Assembly: GCF_963678635.1 (NCBI RefSeq)
Contig: NC_087066.1
Span: 67,401,477 to 67,465,476 of the forward strand
Direction: 5' to 3'
DNA: 64,000 nt
Source of the DNA: Symsagittifera roscoffensis
Lineage: Eukaryota; Xenacoelomorpha; Acoela; Convolutidae
The notes beneath the pieces were generated by a model, which did no database searches, was not told the DNA's origin, and was given only the letters and a program-made list of their open reading frames with translations. Each line of letters begins with the position of its first letter. Positions within the stretch are counted from its first letter, which is position 1. Positions 43,915 to 54,760 of the stretch are shown here, in pieces. The position numbers and the translations under genes are program-made.

Positions 43915-44370
43915 TGCAGCTGCAAAATCCCTAATACTGACAAAACCCCAAATACTGACAAAATCCCTATTACTGACAAAATCCCAAATAGTGACAAAAT
44001 CCCAAATACTGATAAAATCCCAAATACCGACAAAATCCCAAATACTGACAAAATCCCAATTACTGACAAAATCCCAAATGCTGACAAGCTCCCAAATATG
44101 GACAACATCCGAATTACTGACAAAATCCCAAATACTGACAAAATCCCATTTACTGACAAAATCCCAAATACTGAAAAAACCCCAAATACTGACAAAATCC
44201 CAAATATTGACAAAATCCCAATTACTGACAAAAACTTCTGCAATTGCAGAACTTTTTGTCAGTAATTGTGATTTTTTCAGTATTTGGGATTTAGCAGAAC
44301 TGCAACGAACTATAATCATTATTTGGGATTTTGCAGAACTGCAACGAACTATAATCAGTATTTGGGATTT
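43915..44370. repeat. 18-bp tandem array with inverted copies at the right edge
   Basis: About seventeen units of AATACTGACAAAATCCCA run from 43927 to 44235. From 44240 to 44370 the same unit appears reversed (CAGTATTTGGGATTT, with TGCAGAACTGCAACGAACTA between), and the left edge has the matching TTGCAGCTGCAAAATCCC. The whole can fold back. Because 18 is a multiple of three and the unit lacks stops in several frames, both strands show long repetitive ORFs (hexapeptide TKSQIL or SIWDFV); these are not genes. Confidence 0.88.
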
Positions 44371-44502
44371 TCAAATGGGGGGATAGTTAACAGTGTACAA
44401 AATTCGTGGGGGCAATTAAGAGGGATATATCTTTAAAGGTGATAATCCCCGGTTTGCGCCTTATGGTGGGCAACCCGGGTCGCTACAAAGGTACTGCAGA
44501 GG

Positions 44503-44554
44503 GGAGAAAATAACAAGATCCAAAACCGCGGTTTTGGATTCTGTTATTTTCTCC
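44503..44554. repeat. Near-perfect 52-bp palindrome
   Basis: Arms of 26 bases, beginning GGAGAAAATAACA and meeting at CCGCGG (44526-44531), with two mismatch positions. Weaker pairing extends outwards (CTACAAAGGTAC at 44483 with GGTACCTTGTAA at 44562). Confidence 0.9.
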
Positions 44555-44806
44555 ACTTTATGGTACCTTGTAACGAATATCCCATCAAGAATTTTGATTT
44601 AAATTATTTTTTTTGAAAACTGATTTTTTAGTATTGAAAAACCGCGGTTGATCCTATCAATTTAAATTAAATTTATTTTCAGATCTGATTCGGTTTTATT
44701 TTCGATTTGATTTCCTTTATTCATTACCGATCAACCCGATTAATGACTGGCTTCTAGTGCAAAAGTAAGTTTATCTTTAATCTAAACAATTAGCTTAGGA
44801 TACTAA

Positions 44807-44885
44807 GGGGACTGATGGCCTGAAGGTAAATAATATGGCTCCTAAACAAGAGGTTAAGGGATCGAATCTGCGCTTCTGCAGGATG
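44807..44885 (+). mobile_element. Possible tRNA-derived SINE head
   Basis: TGGCCTGAAGG (44816-44826) resembles a pol III A box and GGGATCGAATCT (44858-44869) a B box, 32 bases apart. No cloverleaf with paired acceptor stem was found, so this is a tRNA-like relic at best. Confidence 0.4.
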
Positions 44886-45125
44886 TTTTTAAAACAACGA
44901 AGTAAACTTGCATCAATTATTGTGGCCTAAAAGACGTTTTTCTCTAAAAAAAATTGTATATCATAATAAAATTTAAGGCTCACATTTCACAATTGAGGTA
45001 CCGGTTTCACATCCTAAAAGGTATCACAAATTTTATGTGGCAAAAAATCTAAAATATTTGATCCTGGCTTCTAAAAGAATGATATAGATAGTGATTAAGA
45101 ATTTGCGGATTCCACTAAAATCATT

Positions 45126-45160
45126 GGATCTTTTTCCTTTTCCCCAACCTCACATATGAA
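45126..45160 (+). mobile_element. Fragment of a family B MITE end
   Basis: GGATCTTTTTCCTTTTCCCC followed by AACCTCACATATGA matches the left terminal repeat of family B. The rest of the element is not present. Confidence 0.5.
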
Positions 45161-45228
45161 TCAATTTACTATTGTATGGAGGGCTTTGCTATTAATCCTT
45201 TCTTGGACGGTTTTTTTTTCATTTCCAG

Positions 45229-45565
45229 AGTGCGACCTACAACTTTCGCAAAAAAGCAATATGGTCCGCAATTTTATTGAAAAGCGATGTCAGAAGAGGG
45301 ATGCAAAACTGCAGAAACTGACTTGCATGTTCTGTGGCACGGAGGGCTTCAGCGACGGCTACAAAACTGCAGAGCATGTGTTGTCGCCTGGATGCTGGGA
45401 GAGAATAAGAGCCAATCGAGGCTCTGGGCTCAAACGAAAGCTGCTCTTTCCCACTAGGAAAAGTTATAACATTAAGCGGGACACTTATGAGGGGTGCCAA
45501 TTACCATTCAGAGCGAAGCAAAGGAGGGCAAATTTAATCTGCGAGGATGAAATTGGCGATGCTCA
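45229..45565 (+). CDS. Exon with Cys/His zinc-binding motif
   Basis: The exon starts after a polypyrimidine tract and CAG (45228) and ends before GTGAGT. It encodes about 112 residues with KLQKLTCMFCGTEGFSDGYK and AEHVLSPGC, a C-x2-C...H-x5-C arrangement that could bind zinc, in a strongly basic surround. No stop interrupts it. It lies about 0.8 kb upstream of the JmjC coding pieces on the same strand, so it may be their 5' exon. Family not recognised. Confidence 0.5.
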
Positions 45566-45633
45566 GAGTGAGTGAAGAGGTGTGCTTTTGAAATAAGTTA
45601 TGTTTTATTGACATCATATTCAAACTATTTTAG

Positions 45634-46325
45634 CACTAAGCCAAATAATTCAGTCCACGTCTGCGCAACTGGACTGTATCACGACAACGACAAAGAGCAG
45701 ACGGCGAGACGGACTAACGTAAGAAATGCGTTGGGAACCAGCAGAAAGACGACCAAGAACAAGACGACGAGCAGGACGACCTCCAGGAACAAACATGAGC
45801 AAGGCAGAAATGGGACGACTACCTGGTGAAAGTAGGAACCAAACGAGCGGATAAAATCGGGAACAATTGGCGACTTTTTGGTGCAAAATGGAGCCGGAGG
45901 ATTAGGAACCCATTTTGACCATTCAAATTGTATGTAACAAAACACCGTTTTTCTTTTTTATAAATATAGTCTGCAATTAAATCAACATCACTGTTTTAGC
46001 CCTCTATTTCACTGAATGACGGTGAAATCTCCAAGGGCACTGATCCAGGTACTGTTGGTACTACAATTACCGCTCCAGAAGTGACAAGTACTATCGATGA
46101 ACATATCTCGGAAGTCACCCATCAGTGCGCCAGCTGCGCCAATTAGGATGGTACCACTTCTCGAAATCCATCAAAGGGTACAAAAGCCAACTAGCGGATA
46201 GTTGCCAGTATGACAGCCGAACGTATGGGGACAATTGCTTTGACGAAATTTTGAAGGAATACCCCGAGGAACTCAGAGCAAGACGGTACATCTTAAAGAA
46301 AAGAGATAATCAGTTTGTAAAGTAA
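45634..46325 (+). pseudogene. Linker exons between the zinc-binding and JmjC parts
   Basis: After CTATTTTAG the phase-matched exon reads SQIIQSTSAQLDCITTTTKS and meets a GTAAGA donor near 45717. A further piece after TGTTTTAG (about 46000) reads NDGEISKGTDPGTVGTTITA and, after one frame change, WYHFSKSIKGYKSQLADSCQ and LKEYPEELRARRYILKKRDN. The frame change marks damage or a mis-set exon edge. Confidence 0.4.
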
Positions 46326-46389
46326 TTAGACTCCTAATAAGAGTCCAGTTTTCAAATCAGTTTAACCTCACATTTGTGTTCAATCCTAG

Positions 46390-47155
46390 GCATATATACA
46401 ATCAATTAAGCCAGCTGATGTTCAAACTTTGTTCCGATCAATGCCGCCAAAGTTCTGGATTATCATTGATGCTGATGATTCCTTGTCGGCCGCCACAAAA
46501 TTCTCTGTCCCAAAAGCAGTCAAGGATGTGCCGTTGGGACACATACATAAAAGGAATTTGGAGAAGACAGAAGTACCGACGAAGGAGTCAAGCTACCTGC
46601 TGTTATCGCAGGCTGGTCCAATAACACCATTTCACCAGGATTTCTCCGGTGCATCTATGATGCATTTTTTAGTGAAATGTTAAACAAAATTTGTTGCACA
46701 TTTTTTTAAGCAAAATATATAAATATGATCCATTTAGGTCTTCTTAGGCTTCAAAATATCTTATTTGATGGCCCCGTCGGTCAAGAACAAGCAGATATTC
46801 CAGGAATATCTGACGCAGCAATCTCTGGGTTGGAAACTGATGTTTCCCGGGGATGACCCTCGCTGTGATGCTGGAGGGTGTCAGAAAGTTGTTCTGACGG
46901 AGCGCTAGGCCCTTTTTATGCCAGCTGGCATGATACACATGGTTGAAACGCATTCAGAGTCAGTGGCTTTGCCTGTCAATTTCATTCATCGTGGACACCT
47001 GCTAACAGCTGCCAGAGGTTTTCGACATGTACGGAAAGACGAAGAGCCCTTCAGCAGCTATTACCATAATTTTCCAATGTTGACTCTGAATGAGCTTATG
47101 GTGCATCTGTGGTTAGTATCAAAGGTTAAACTGATACAATTTTGTCGAAATAAAT
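46390..47155 (+). pseudogene. JmjC-domain protein (JHDM1-like), interrupted
   Basis: JmjC proteins are Fe(II)/2-oxoglutarate dioxygenases, many of them histone lysine demethylases. Exon one (after TCCTAG) has PPKFWIIIDADDS and GPITPFHQDFSGASMMHF, where His (46633-46635) and Asp (46639-46641) form the HxD pair. Exon two (about 46748 on) has FKISYLMAPSVKN, GWKLMFPGDDPRCDAGGCQK and LFMPAGMIHMVETHSESVAL, the last giving the third ligand His (46936-46938), then NFIHRGHL. Spacing and context resemble the KDM2/PHF8 branch (FIPTGWIHAV...GGNFLH). A TAG at 46906-46908 stands where Gln would suit. One codon change blocks it, so it is either a young pseudogene or shows a sequencing/assembly error. Confidence 0.7.
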
Positions 47156-47159
47156 GAAA

Positions 47160-47750
47160 ATAGAGAAAGATAATTTTATAGCACCAGTTAGAAGTTAGAA
47201 GATCTGGAGGAAGTCTGGACAATTCTGGAGGCGCACGACAAAGCCCTAGATAACCACCTTGCCAGAATAAATAACATAACTACTTCTGGTCGAATTTCAT
47301 CCCAATAACTGAAATACTTACTTCCGTATCCCAAAAACTGCACCCAGTTTAATCGCATATACTGAAATACTCAATTTATCCCAAAATTGATTTTCGTCAT
47401 CCCGTATACTGAAATAATTAATTCATCCCAAAAACTCAGTTTAATTTCTCATGCTAACTTTTGATAATTTTGTATTTTAAGCCAACATCTAAGGAAAGGC
47501 TGGCGAATAAGGAAGAGATGGACAGTCTCTTCCAACACCATCGTGGTTCATCCGGAGAATTGCCAGTAGGGGCATTGCTTGCCCAAATATTAGTCAAAAG
47601 GACCTGAAGACTTTCTAATACCACATTCAATTATATAATCTGGAAAGTTTTTTTTTAATTGATATTTTAAAAACAGTTTTTTTTCTATAAAATGAAATAT
47701 GATTCTAATTTTTAGAATGCAGTCTGAGTAAATAACTGAATTACTGAATT
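47160..47750. repeat. Spacer with loose 'TATCCCAAAAACTGAAATAC' repeats
   Basis: Four or five diverged copies of CCCAAAAACTGAAATAC/CCCGTATACTGAAATA lie at 47295-47450. They resemble the array at 43.9-44.2 kb (CCCAAATACTGA). No clear exon apart from a short helical piece near 47190-47270. Confidence 0.5.
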
Positions 47751-47757
47751 TCAGAAA

Positions 47758-47962
47758 ACATGAAAGCGACTACTTCCACTGATAGTGAAATGTACCCCAT
47801 CTGCTGTCATGATGGACGGAATCTGTACAAGATACACGGTGGGGCTGTGGAGCACAAGCTGTACTTTGTCTGTTCGCGGAAGGTGCAGGATGAGCCTCAT
47901 CCAAAGTGCCCCTTCTGTTGGCAGGACTTGCCGCCTTTCACTAGCTTCTTGCCGCACTTGTA
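47758..47962 (+). CDS. Exon with CPFC-type zinc-binding motif
   Basis: After the acceptor TTTCAG the frame reads EMYPICCHDGRNLYKIHGG, LYFVCSRKVQDEPHPK and CPFCW, a set of Cys pairs (CC...C...C-x2-C) suited to a small zinc-binding fold, and ends LPHL-stop. On the same strand as the JmjC pieces and 0.6 kb downstream. It may be the C-terminal domain of that protein. No frame damage seen. Confidence 0.45.
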
Positions 47963-48126
47963 ACTATTGCTTTTGATCTTGTTTATTGCATGTTAAACTA
48001 ACTAAGATTGGTGCCATGTGAACAACCTCTTCTTTTCACCTTTGACCACTAACTTGAACCTTCCCAATGTAAACCACAAAAGAACATCCAACCCTTCCTC
48101 CATATCGATCACATTTTAACTTTGTT

Positions 48127-48394
48127 TAGTTCCTCTGACACATACGAGGATACACATGACGAGGAAGACGATGAGGAGGGAGAAGACCAGATCGAAGTCG
48201 AGACAGTGGTGCCCTACCGTGACTCCGACTCGGAATCGGAACCGGAGCAACTGAAGAGTGTCTCCGACTTTGAACTGCTCTCGGGCAGTGACGAGGAGGA
48301 TAATTTAATTGCCCGACTCAATCGACCGACTCAATCGACCGACTCAATTGACCGACTCAACCGACCGACTCAAACAGTGATCACTTATCAGTAA
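48127..48394 (+). CDS. Very acidic exon
   Basis: After TTTGTTTAG the frame runs SSSDTYEDTHDEEDDEEGED and on through SDSESEPEQLKSVSDFELLS to a stop at 48394. Acidic tails like this are typical of chromatin and nucleolar proteins. The 3' end overlaps a 13-bp tandem repeat (CGACTCAATCGAC, 48318-48373) that gives a short repeated peptide. It may be part of the JmjC unit or a separate gene end. Confidence 0.45.
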
Positions 48395-48560
48395 ATATCA
48401 TAATCTCAAAACTCAAAATATGACCACTGGGTGTCTCAAATACTAAGGTATTTTATGACTAGTTTATTAGAAAGGTGTTTTTTAGTGAAAACAGTTTTGC
48501 AAAACAGATTTCAATTTCATACCTTGTAGGCAGAGTTGTCTTTCAACCATTTTTCAAGCT

Positions 48561-49313
48561 GTGTCCGCATGGCTCTGTTCATTTCAAAATAATGTGGTCC
48601 ATTTTTGTAACAAAACTCGATACGGTTTTGAGTTTTTAACGAAAGAGCTTGCACTTAGATTCAACACTAAAGTTCACGTTTCATTATGTCAGTGTCAATT
48701 GTACAAATTTGATCCTTCAATTCAAAATTGGCTCACCTTAGATGGCGAAAGTACCAATATCCATTTCTGCAAACCGTCATTTGCGTCTGCGAACTTAAAG
48801 TTGCCTTGCAAGCCGGGCATCTCAAGTCCAGAAGTGCTTACAATCATTCCAACTGCAATGTTCTTCACTAAAAACGAGATAATGCCGGGGAGATTGGTCA
48901 CTAAAAAGAAGCAGTGTCTGAGAGAACCATTGGGTGCTGTTATTCTTCGCACTCTTCAGCTGACGAAATAATTGATTTCCTTTCGAGTCTGCAGTTCGGA
49001 AGTATTACACCCCTCGTTTGTCCGGATACAGATACTCCACTTGACTCTGTGAACGTTTTTTTTAAATACGCTCAAACATCAGAATCTAAACACGTCAAAC
49101 TATTCGAGTACAAAAATGTGGAAAGAGAAAATTAATTTCAATAAGAGAGGTAAACGCAAACTTTATCTGGAGAAAATTTCAACAAACAAATCAGACTACG
49201 AATACCATAGTGAGCCATTAAGACAACACAGACGCTTTGTCGAAATTGGAGATTTCGAGGAAAAAGATTCAGAAAAAAACAGAAAATTTGATCCAATGGC
49301 TCAACAATATTAA
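48561..49313 (+). CDS. Unrecognised coding-like stretch
   Basis: Plus frames in series: 48561-48971 (FGFEFLTKEL-like, PSFASANLKLPCKPGISSPE, TAMFFTKNEIMPGRLVTKKK), then 48914-49135 (IDFLSSLQFGSITPLVCPDT, LFEYKNVEREN) and 49116-49313 (highly charged). The opposite strand is partly open too (48722-48952). No domain recognised; the strand choice is uncertain. Confidence 0.3.
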
Positions 49314-49479
49314 AAACAATTTTTTACTTTTCGTACTGAATTTTTTAGTTACCGCTAGTAAAACTTTTTCTTTTCAGTTTTAATTAAACGAGGAGTTTTA
49401 CTCCGGTTATCAGAGGAAGTTTCAGTTCAGCTTTCAAAAAATACAATCGAGCCGTCCTTTATCTCCTTTCAAATGCTGA

Positions 49480-49745
49480 TGGGTTCGATGATAATTTCTG
49501 AACCAATTGAACCATCTCATCTCAAATACTGATGAGTGCGATGATAATTTTTGAACCAACTGAACCATCTCATCTCAAATACTAATGAGTGCGATGATAA
49601 TTTCTGAACCATATACTGATGAGTGACTTAGCTGTCATTTCAAAGTGAACCATCTCATCTCAAATAATGATGATGATTTCTTATGCATAACTGAACCATC
49701 TCATCTCAAATACTGATGAGTGACTTAACTGCCCCATTTTAAACA
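49480..49745. repeat. Tandem repeat with CTGAACCATCTCATCTCAAA
   Basis: Four or five diverged units of about 55-80 bases, each with ACCATCTCATCTCAAATACT and GATGAGTG. No coding role. Confidence 0.75.
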
Positions 49746-49975
49746 TGAATTGCCATTTCAAACCCTGAAGAGCTATTTCAAACCCATTTCAAACCATAAC
49801 GAAAGATTTGACATCCGCATAGTTAACCAATGTTTTAAGATTGGTTTGAGGATTCCGCTGACAAATGGATAAGTCCCTTTGCGTTCAAATTGCGCTTTCT
49901 TATAGATAATAAATCAAATATTCCACCTCTAGCTTTTAATTGTTCATATACAAGTTCAGTAATAAACAAAATTGC

Positions 49976-50235
49976 GGAATCCACTTACAATTTGCGGAAT
50001 CCGCTTACATTTGCGGATTCCGCAAACAAGTTTTGCGGATTCCACTTACATTTTGCGGATTTCACTTACAATTGCGGAATCCAGAACAACTAGCTATGTT
50101 TGCTTGTTGCCGAATCCGCAACAAAAAATTTGTGCCGACAAAATTTACGTTACAGGTACGTGTATGAGGAATCCACTAAAATTTTGTTTGTGGAATCCAC
50201 TTACATTTTGGAACACATTTTGTGGAATCCACTTA
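49976..50235. repeat. GCGGATTCC-type repeat cluster, right
   Basis: Repeated CGGAATCCACTTACAATTTG, TTTGCGGATTCCGCAAACAA, GCGGATTCCACTTACATTTT and GTGGAATCCACTTACATTTT. The main orientation is opposite to the cluster at 29404-29480, which makes the two candidate subterminal inverted repeats. Confidence 0.8.
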
Positions 50236-50339
50236 CATTTTGGAACACAATCCAGGAACATACAGACACGAAATTGTGCCCCTATCCAGTGCACAGTTTG
50301 GCCTCGTAATGATCATTTCTCTCAATCAAACACATTATC

Positions 50340-53300
50340 CCAGACTTTAAAGGGTAATTATTAGCAGAGAAGCACAGCTGCGCTTCGCACACAAAAACGA
50401 GAAAATGACAAAGAATTGGCTTTATAAATTTTTTAAAAAGTTGGAAAAAGAGATTCAAATAAGGCTTGAATAGTTGGACTTTTCTTGTGGTTGATTCGAT
50501 CCTAAAACCAATAAAGGAAACTAGCAAAAGCCCCCTTTTTTCAAAAATTATGAAAGTGACTCCAAGAAAGGCATCTATAATAGCGACTTAGGTTGTAAAA
50601 AAGAGTAGTCGTACTACTACGCTACGCTCGCTAAAGTTTGTTAGTCTAATAAAAAAACGAATAATTTCACAAAAATGTCAGTCTCACAAAATGGTCTTTT
50701 CCAGGGATTTAATTTTTTTAAACAAAAATAAGGGCGTAGCCATTTATGCAGGGAAGGTTCTCTGTTTTGTAAGTGAACTCTTAATTCCAGTTTTGGAGGG
50801 AGTTATTGAGAAAAAATCAAAACGTTGCACATAAACATTCAATGTCTAAGAATCTACGCTGTCTAACGCTGTGTTTCTCATTTTATAAAAATCAAGGTAT
50901 GACAGCCAAACAAATGACAGTTCTTTTGTCCTTTTTTATTGAACGTTCAGCTCCAAATTTGGGAAAGAAAATTTCGAGAGAAATCAAAAGTTTTATAAAA
51001 ATGTCAAAATATCAGCCTGTTCCTTAGTTCAAAACTTTTTTGTTTGTGCGGAAACGGAGCATAGTTACTCATGCAGTAAAAAAGCCCAAGTTCATGTTTT
51101 TATTGACCTCTTTATCCCGGTTTTGATAAATAGATGGAAACATTTTTCAAAATACCAAAACAAGCAATGACTGTTTTTCTACAAAACAGCATAGGATTTA
51201 AAAAAACAATCGGTTTTGTTTAATAGTATACAATTGAGGTCACCCTTTTCGTCCTGCATAATTTAGGCTATAGTCTTATATGCCGCGGAGATCAACTATT
51301 GCTTATTTTTTTCCATTGAAATCCTGGTATCAAATTTGGCGAATTACGTTTTGAGAAATCAAAAAAATCAAAGAATGGGTCAAAAGTTACCCCAATGAGA
51401 GTTTCGAAAAACTAAAAAAGAGGAATAAGATTAAACTCAACTAGATGAATATGCTTATATTTGAGATAAAAGTCGGAGACTAAATTGGTACTAGATTTTT
51501 TTTTCGAAAATTATCAATTCTTTTAAAGAAAATTGAAAACCTTTGCAAAACAGGATTTTAAAAAAAACTCTGAAAAAACAAGTGCTAATTTTGAATAAAA
51601 TTTTGTAAGAAGTTTTATTGTTTCTGTTTTTTTGCACAATTTACTGTTCTGTTTAGTTTGTAGTCAAAATGCATATTGAACCGTGCAGACAATTTTTTTG
51701 AAAATTGCTTTGAAAAAAAAGACAAACGCTGAGAAAACAATTTAAAAAGATAACTTTAATTTTATGAAAAAATAGCTGCTTCTGCCAAAATTGGGGAGCA
51801 AACTTTATGCACAGTGAGCAGAACCCGTTTTTTTATTGAAACTTTAATCACACACTGGGAAATTAAGTTTCGAAGAAATCCGAAACGTTTATCAAGAAGC
51901 AAAATTCCAAAAACAACTTTTTCCAACGACTTTAACTCATCGTTTTACTCAAACTAGGGTGAATTGATTATGCAGGTATGATATCCACATTTAGATTTTT
52001 TGTTTCGAAGAAAAAATAACATTTCATCAAAACAGTCAAGATATCAAAATTTGATTTTTTTTTAAGTTTCAGCTTCAACCTACGGAATTGAGGGCGTAGC
52101 CGATTATGCAAGAAGCTAGCAAGTACCATTTCTCTCGTTCAAGTCCATAATTCCAGATTTGAAATTGTAATTATTAGCAAAGAAGCGAAGCTGAGCTTCT
52201 CACACAATAGCGAGAAAATGACAAAGAATTGGCTTCATAAGTTTTTTTAAAAGTTGGAAAAAGTGATTCAAATAAGGCTTGAAAAGTTAGACTTTTCTTG
52301 TGGTTGATTCAATCCTAAAACCAATAAAGAAAACTAGCAAAAGCGCACTTTATCAAAAATTATAAAGGTGACTCCAAAAAAGGCACCTATATTAGCGACT
52401 TAGGTTGGAAAAAAGAGGAGTCGTACTACTACGCTACGCTCGCTAAAGTTTGCTAGTGTAATAACAAAACGAATAATTTCACAAAAATGTCAGTCTTACA
52501 AAATGGTCTTTTCCAGGGATTTAATTTTTCTAAAGAAAAATAAGGGCGTAGCCATTTATGCAGGGAAGGTTCTCACAACCTGTTTTGTAAGTGAACTTTT
52601 AGTTCCAGTTTTGGAGGGAGTTGCACATAAACGTTCAATGTCTAAGAATCTACGTTGTCTAACGTTGTGTTTCTCTTTTTATAAAAATCAAGGTATGGCA
52701 GCCAAACAAAGTCAGCCTGTTCCTAAGCCCAAACAATTTTTGTATCGGCAGAAACGGAGCACAGTTATTCATGCAGCAATAAAGCCCATAATCAGTTTTT
52801 TGATTGAACCCTTAATCCTAGATTTGATAGAAAAATGAAAAAAATGAAAAATTACAAAAAATAGGTCAAAAACCAAAACTAGCAAGGTCTGTTTTTCTAC
52901 AAAACTTCATAGGGTTGCAATAAAACAATCAAAATGTTTAAAATTATGCATTTGATGTTATCCTTTTCTTTCTGCATAAGTTAGGCCATAGTCTAATATG
53001 CCGCGGAGATCAGTTTTGCTTAGTTTTTTTTCTATTGAATTTTTTGTATCATATTTGGCTAATTAGTTTTTGAGAAAACAAAAAAACCAAAAAATAGAAT
53101 AAGATTAAGCTAGAACAGGTGAAAATGCTTAAATTTAAGATAAAAGCCGGAGTTTAAATTGGTACCATTTTTTCCAAATTTTTTTTTTTTCAAGAAACTT
53201 GGAATTTTTGCAGAACAGTATTTTTGTTCCGAAAAGTTTTAAGAATACCAAGTGCCAAATTTGTTCATAGTCTTTTAAAAAAATTTATAAAATCTGTTCT

Positions 53301-54760
53301 TCAGCACAATTAACTATTTTGTTTTGGTAATCAAAGTGCATATTGAACCGTGCAGACAATTTTTTTGAACAATGCGAAGAAAAAGAAGACAAACATTAAA
53401 AAACAGATTAGAAATGACCAACTTGAACTTTTATAAAAAAAAGTCTAACAGGTTCTTCCCAAAATTACGGAGTAAACGTTATGCACAGGTAAGCAGAACG
53501 CGTTTTTTTTGATTGAAACCTTACTCTCAATTTGGGAAAGTACATTTCGAGAAAATCCAAAAAATTTATTAACAAGCGAAAATCCAAAAACAACTTTTTT
53601 AAGGCTTTAAATCGTCGTTTTACTAAACTTAGGGTAAAATTTGTTGTGCATGTAAAACGTCCACACTCATTTTCGCTTTGGAGAAAAAAAACATAACCTT
53701 TCATCAAAACGGTTAAGATATCAAACTTTGAATTTTTCAAGGTTTCAGCTACAACCTACAGAATTGAGGGCGTAGTCGATTATGCAGGGAAGGTACTCAC
53801 AATCTGTTTTATAAGTGAAGTTTTTTATTCCAGTTTTGGTGGGGAGTTATTGAGATAAAATCAAAACATAGCACAGAAAGTTCAATGTCTAAAAATCTAC
53901 GCTGTCTAAGGTTGACTTTTTTGCTATAAAAGTAGGGGTATGGCAGCTAAACAAATGAATTTTTCTATGGTCTGTTGTTTTAATTTAACCGTCGACTACA
54001 GAATTTGGAAGAAAACTTTGAGAGATATCAACAGTTTTATAAAAATGTCAAAAAATCAGCCTGTTCGCAAGGCCAAACATTTTTAGTTTCTGCAGAAACG
54101 GAGCATAGTCACTCATGCAGAAAAAACCAAAATCAATTTTTTGATTAAATCCTTAATCCCAGTTTTGATAGATAGTTGAAAAAACTGGAAAAATTACAAC
54201 AAATAGGGCAAAATACCAAAACCAGCAATGTCTGTTTTTCTACAGAACAGCATAGGGTTTCCAAAAAACAATCAAAAATGTTTAATAGTCTGCACCTGAG
54301 GTCATCCCCTTCTTTCTGCAAAATTTAGGCCATAGTCTTATATGCCGCTGAGATTAACTTTTGCTTCTTTTTTTTCCATTGAAGTCCTTGTATCAAATTT
54401 GGCTAATTAGGTTTTGAGAAAACAAAAAAACCAAAGAATTGGTCAAAAGTTACCCCAATGAGAACTTCGAAAGACTAAAAAAGTGGAATAACGTTAAACT
54501 AGACCAGGTGAATATCCTCAAGTTCAAGATAAAAGCCGGTGTTTAAACTGGTACCAGTTTTTTTCGAAAATTTTTTTTTCAAGAAATTTGAAAATTTTTG
54601 CAAAACAGGATTTTTTCTAAAAAATCTGATAAAAACAAGTGCCAAACTTGTTCAAAGTCTTGTAAAATTTTTTTATAATTTCAGTTTTTTTTTGGTCAAT
54701 TTACTATTTTGTTTAGTTTGTAGTCAAAAATGCATATTGAACCGTTCAGACAATTTTTTT
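50340..54760. repeat. Three diverged tandem copies of a 1.2-1.8 kb unit
   Basis: Landmark pairs: TAATTATTAGCA.AGAAGC at 50357 and 52167; TACTACGCTACGCTCGCTAA at about 50615 and 52430; GGGCGTAGCCATTTATGCAG at 50733 and 52543, with GGGCGTAGTCGATTATGCAG at 53768; CATAGTCT.ATATGCCGC near 51275, 52990 and 54332. Period is 1.7-1.8 kb between copies one and two and 1.2-1.3 kb between two and three. Frames are not conserved between copies, so it is non-coding. The motif 'GATTATGCAGGG..GCTTC' and '..GAAAACCAAAAA..' style is shared with the repeat at 1-4 kb. Confidence 0.85.

Noticed and set aside
43873-44386. Long ORFs on both strands with hexapeptide repeats (TKSQIL, SIWDFV)
   Set aside because: They arise from an 18-bp tandem repeat that lacks stops in several frames; no start context or splice signals.
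50806-52838. Plus-strand ORFs sharing a peptide
   Set aside because: The shared peptide comes from the tandem DNA repeat; the frame is not kept in the third copy.
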